Assembly (NCBI GenBank): GCA_027322565.1
Contig: DAHVRG010000243.1
Coordinates: 1-7,320, forward strand
From: Georgenia sp.
GTDB taxonomy: Bacteria > Actinomycetota > Actinomycetes > Actinomycetales > Actinomycetaceae
Direction of reading: 5' to 3'
DNA: 7,320 nt
Under the pieces are notes generated by a model, which saw only the letters and a list, made by a program, of their open reading frames with translations, was not told the DNA's origin and did no database searches. The translations under genes and the position numbers were made by a program. Below, piece by piece: positions 5,326-7,320 of the stretch (positions are counted from its first letter, which is position 1; each line of letters opens with the position of its first letter).

Positions 5326-7320
5326 ATGAACACGACACCAGACGCTGAATCGTCGGCGGAGGGCACAGCGCAGCCCAAGCGCCGCCGGGTCACTCGGGCG
5401 ACCTCGGCACCCACCGAGCAGGCCACCGAGGAGACCCCGCAGGAGAGCGGCGAGACCCGGCCACGCAGGCGAACCCCGCGCAAGTCCACGGCCAGGGCGA
5501 CCACGACGTCGTCCGACGCCCCCGAGGCGCAGGAGGACGCCGGCGCGCCGGCGGGAGGCACGGCGGAGGAGGCCGCGGCAGCGGGCGACGCCGCGGCGCA
5601 GCAGCCCGCCACCGACACGCCGCCTCGCCGGCGCACCACCCGCAGCCGTCGCACGACCACCCCCGCAGCCGGTGAGCAGCCGGCCGACGCCACGGAGGGC
5701 GCGGCCCCCGCACCCGCCGAGGAGGCGCCGAGCCCCGCTCCCGCCGACTCGGGCGACGAGCAGCCGGCGAAGACGCCGAAGCGCCGCACCACGCGCCGGT
5801 CCACGAAGTCGACCAGCGCGCCGGCCGACGCGAGCGACGCGGCCGACGCGGCTGACACCGGCGCGTCGGACGAGGGGATTCAGGAGAGCTCGGCCCCCGC
5901 CGAGGAGCCGGCCGCGGGTGAGCCGGCCGCACCCGCCCGCCGCAGCCGCACGAAGCGCACGACCCGCGCGACCAAGACCGCCGCCGACAGGGCCGACCAG
6001 CCCGCGGACGAGGCCGCCGCCTCCGAGGCGCCCGACGCCGCGGCACCTGCGGCCGAGGCCCCGGCCAAGCGGAAGCCCGCACGGCGGAAGTCCACCTCCG
6101 CCGCGTCGGACGACGCCGGAGCCGACCAGGCGGCGACGGGCGGCGGCGAGACGGCCGACGCAGCCGCGTCGGCGGCCGACGAGAGCTCCGACGAGCAGCC
6201 GCAGCCCGCACGCCGGCGCTCATCCCGCAAGGCACGCGGCCCCGAGCAGAAGATCGACGTCCTCGCCGAGTTCAGTGCCGCACCGGCCACCGACGCCCCT
6301 GCCGTCGCGGCCACGGAGGAGTCCGAGGCCGAGGACGACGAGTCCCAGGAGGAGGTGCGGCTCCCGGCGACGGCGCTGCTCTTCCAGGCTCCCGACCCCA
6401 CCCGCGCGCGCCGGCGCGTACGCGCCGAGGCGGGCCCACCGCGCGAGCGGCCGGCCGCGCCCGCCGCCGAGCCGGAGACGGCGCAGGACGACGGGCCGGC
6501 CGACGCGACGGCCGACACGGCCGGCGAGGACGCGGCCCGGACCGACGGCGAGAGCACCGAGGACGAGACCACCGGGACCACGGAGAGCTCCGACGGGTCG
6601 GGCGAGGGCGGTCAGCGCCGCCGCCGACGCCGCGGGGGCCGGGGCCGACGGAACCGGGGCGGCAACCGCGAGGAGCCCGAGAGCGACTCGGAGGACTCCG
6701 GCACCGACGAGCCCGACGGCGGCACCGAGCAGGCCGCGGACGCCGAGGCGGAGACCACGGACCAGGACGACACCGGCGAGAGCGGCGACACGCAGGACGG
6801 CGAGTCGGAGGACGACGGCGAGACCACGAGCCGCCGCCGGCGGCGCCGCCGCCGGAGCAGCCGCGCGGACGACGGCACGGCGAACTCCCGGGAGGGCCGA
6901 GCGGCGCGGGACGAGATCACCGCGCTCAAGGGCTCGACCCGCCTCGAGGCCAAGCGTCAGCGGCGCCGCGAGGGACGGGACGCCGGCCGTCGCCGCACCA
7001 CGCTCACCGAGGCGGAGTTCCTCGCCCGGCGCGAGTCGGTCGACCGTTCGATGGTCGTGCGCGAGCGTGACGGCCGCACCCAGATCGCGGTCCTCGAGGA
7101 CGGCGTGCTCGTCGAGCACTACGTCGCCCGCGAGACCCAGACCTCGATGGTCGGCAACATCTACCTCGGCCGCGTGCAGAACGTGCTGCCGAGCATGGAG
7201 GCGGCGTTCGTCGACCTCGGCAAGGGGCGCAACGCCGTCCTCTACGCCGGCGAGGTCAACTGGGACGCCGCCGGCATGGAGGGCCAGCCGCGGCGTATCG
7301 AGCAGGCCTTGAAGTCGGGT
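5326..7320 (+). CDS. rne: Ribonuclease E/G family protein, first 665 residues (cut by window edge)
   Basis: RNase E/G is the single-strand endoribonuclease that initiates mRNA decay and processes rRNA and tRNA precursors, usually as the core of a degradosome. Residues 536-600 (GSTRLEAKRQRRREGRDAGR, then TEAEFLARRESVDRSM and TQIAVLEDG) match the conserved segment before the S1 domain in actinobacterial RNase E. Residues 606-651 (SMVGNIYLGRVQNVLPSMEA through LYAGEVNWDA) begin the RNA-binding S1 domain. The 5'-sensor, the DNase I-like catalytic domain and the zinc link lie past the edge. Residues 1-535 are disordered. The first ~305 carry seven basic blocks in acidic linkers. A short hydrophobic island ATALLFQAPDP (348-358) recalls the LFVAP motif of mycobacterial RNase E. 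Arg runs occur at 431-436 (six) and 503-510 (eight). The frame is uninterrupted. The gene diverges from cydA. The ATG at 5326 is chosen for its GAAGGA site; GTG at 5302 is the alternative. Confidence 0.95.
   Translation, partial: MNTTPDAESSAEGTAQPKRRRVTRATSAPTEQATEETPQESGETRPRRRTPRKSTARATTTSSDAPEAQEDAGAPAGGTAEEAAAAGDAAAQQPATDTPPRRRTTRSRRTTTPAAGEQPADATEGAAPAPAEEAPSPAPADSGDEQPAKTPKRRTTRRSTKSTSAPADASDAADAADTGASDEGIQESSAPAEEPAAGEPAAPARRSRTKRTTRATKTAADRADQPADEAAASEAPDAAAPAAEAPAKRKPARRKSTSAASDDAGADQAATGGGETADAAASAADESSDEQPQPARRRSSRKARGPEQKIDVLAEFSAAPATDAPAVAATEESEAEDDESQEEVRLPATALLFQAPDPTRARRRVRAEAGPPRERPAAPAAEPETAQDDGPADATADTAGEDAARTDGESTEDETTGTTESSDGSGEGGQRRRRRRGGRGRRNRGGNREEPESDSEDSGTDEPDGGTEQAADAEAETTDQDDTGESGDTQDGESEDDGETTSRRRRRRRRSSRADDGTANSREGRAARDEITALKGSTRLEAKRQRRREGRDAGRRRTTLTEAEFLARRESVDRSMVVRERDGRTQIAVLEDGVLVEHYVARETQTSMVGNIYLGRVQNVLPSMEAAFVDLGKGRNAVLYAGEVNWDAAGMEGQPRRIEQALKSG
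5374..6240 (+). repeat. Degenerate protein repeat array: seven basic blocks in the RNase E arm
   Basis: Basic blocks begin at rne residues 17 (PKRRRVTR), 45 (RPRRRTPRKSTAR), 99 (PPRRRTTRSRRTTT), 151 (PKRRTTRRSTKST), 203 (PARRSRTKRTTRATK), 246 (PAKRKPARRKSTS) and 294 (PARRRSSRKARG). Spacings are 28, 54, 52, 52, 43 and 48 residues. The linkers are rich in Ala, Glu, Asp, Pro and Ser and hold almost no Lys or Arg. A shared pattern is Pro-x-(K/R)RR(S/T)(T/S)R. The DNA copies have diverged, so this is an old or selected repeat, not a recent tandem duplication. Confidence 0.8.

Noticed and set aside
4928..5338. Small frames on both strands in the cydA-rne intergenic region
   Set aside because: They have no supporting ribosome sites, protein-like composition or family resemblance, and they overlap one another in several phases.
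5374..6240. The repeated basic blocks as a CRISPR or minisatellite DNA array
   Set aside because: The repetition is in protein pattern and charge; the underlying DNA copies are too diverged and unevenly spaced for either.
6220..7119. A 299-codon minus-strand frame antisense to rne
   Set aside because: The product is Ala/Val/Leu/Gly/Arg-rich with no motif; it is a shadow of the repeated GC-rich rne arm, and no promoter or ribosome site was seen.
5672..7312. A 546-codon plus-strand frame overlapping rne in another phase
   Set aside because: It is almost entirely Pro/Arg/Ala/Thr/Ser, as expected from out-of-phase reading of GC-rich codons. The rne frame has the conserved pre-S1 and S1 sequence.

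Overview
The window is very GC-rich chromosomal DNA (about 70% or more by eye). It contains two divergent transcription units and almost certainly comes from an actinobacterium. The evidence is the mycobacterial-like CydA Q loop, the cydABDC gene order, GTG starts on three of the five genes, and an RNase E whose conserved core follows a long Arg-rich disordered N-terminal arm, as in Mycobacterium and Streptomyces. The order Micrococcales is a guess, not a demonstration.

Minus strand, reading right to left: cydA (start re-placed at 4876), cydB, cydD and the first third of cydC, which runs off the left edge. Spacing is 11 bp between cydA and cydB, then 4-bp start/stop overlaps at cydB-cydD (GTGA) and cydD-cydC (ATGA), so this reads as one operon. 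CydAB is the cytochrome bd quinol oxidase, a high-affinity terminal oxidase of the membrane. CydDC is the heterodimeric ABC exporter of cysteine/glutathione-type thiols that is needed for bd assembly. All heme ligands, quinol-site residues and ATPase motifs I looked for in the complete genes are present, so the operon appears functional. CydD has an unusual linker insert that contains an 18-bp tandem duplication.

Positions 4877-5325 are a 449-bp divergent intergenic region without a convincing gene. It holds a candidate cydA -10 box, a cluster of short palindromes, a weak candidate rne promoter and two GC-rich hairpins in what would be the rne leader. No clear Rex-type operator is visible.

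Plus strand, 5326 to the right edge: the first 665 codons of an RNase E/G family endoribonuclease (rne). About 535 of these codons are disordered arm. The first ~305 contain no leucine or aromatic residue and carry seven Lys/Arg/Thr/Ser-rich basic blocks, mostly about 50 residues apart, separated by acidic Ala/Pro/Glu/Asp linkers. This charge-block array is the most unusual thing in the window. The conserved pre-S1 segment and the start of the S1 domain follow, and the catalytic domains lie beyond the edge.

I saw no tRNA, rRNA, CRISPR array, insertion sequence or phage-like gene. The window looks like core chromosome, not an accessory island, and I do not see a wholly new system in it.
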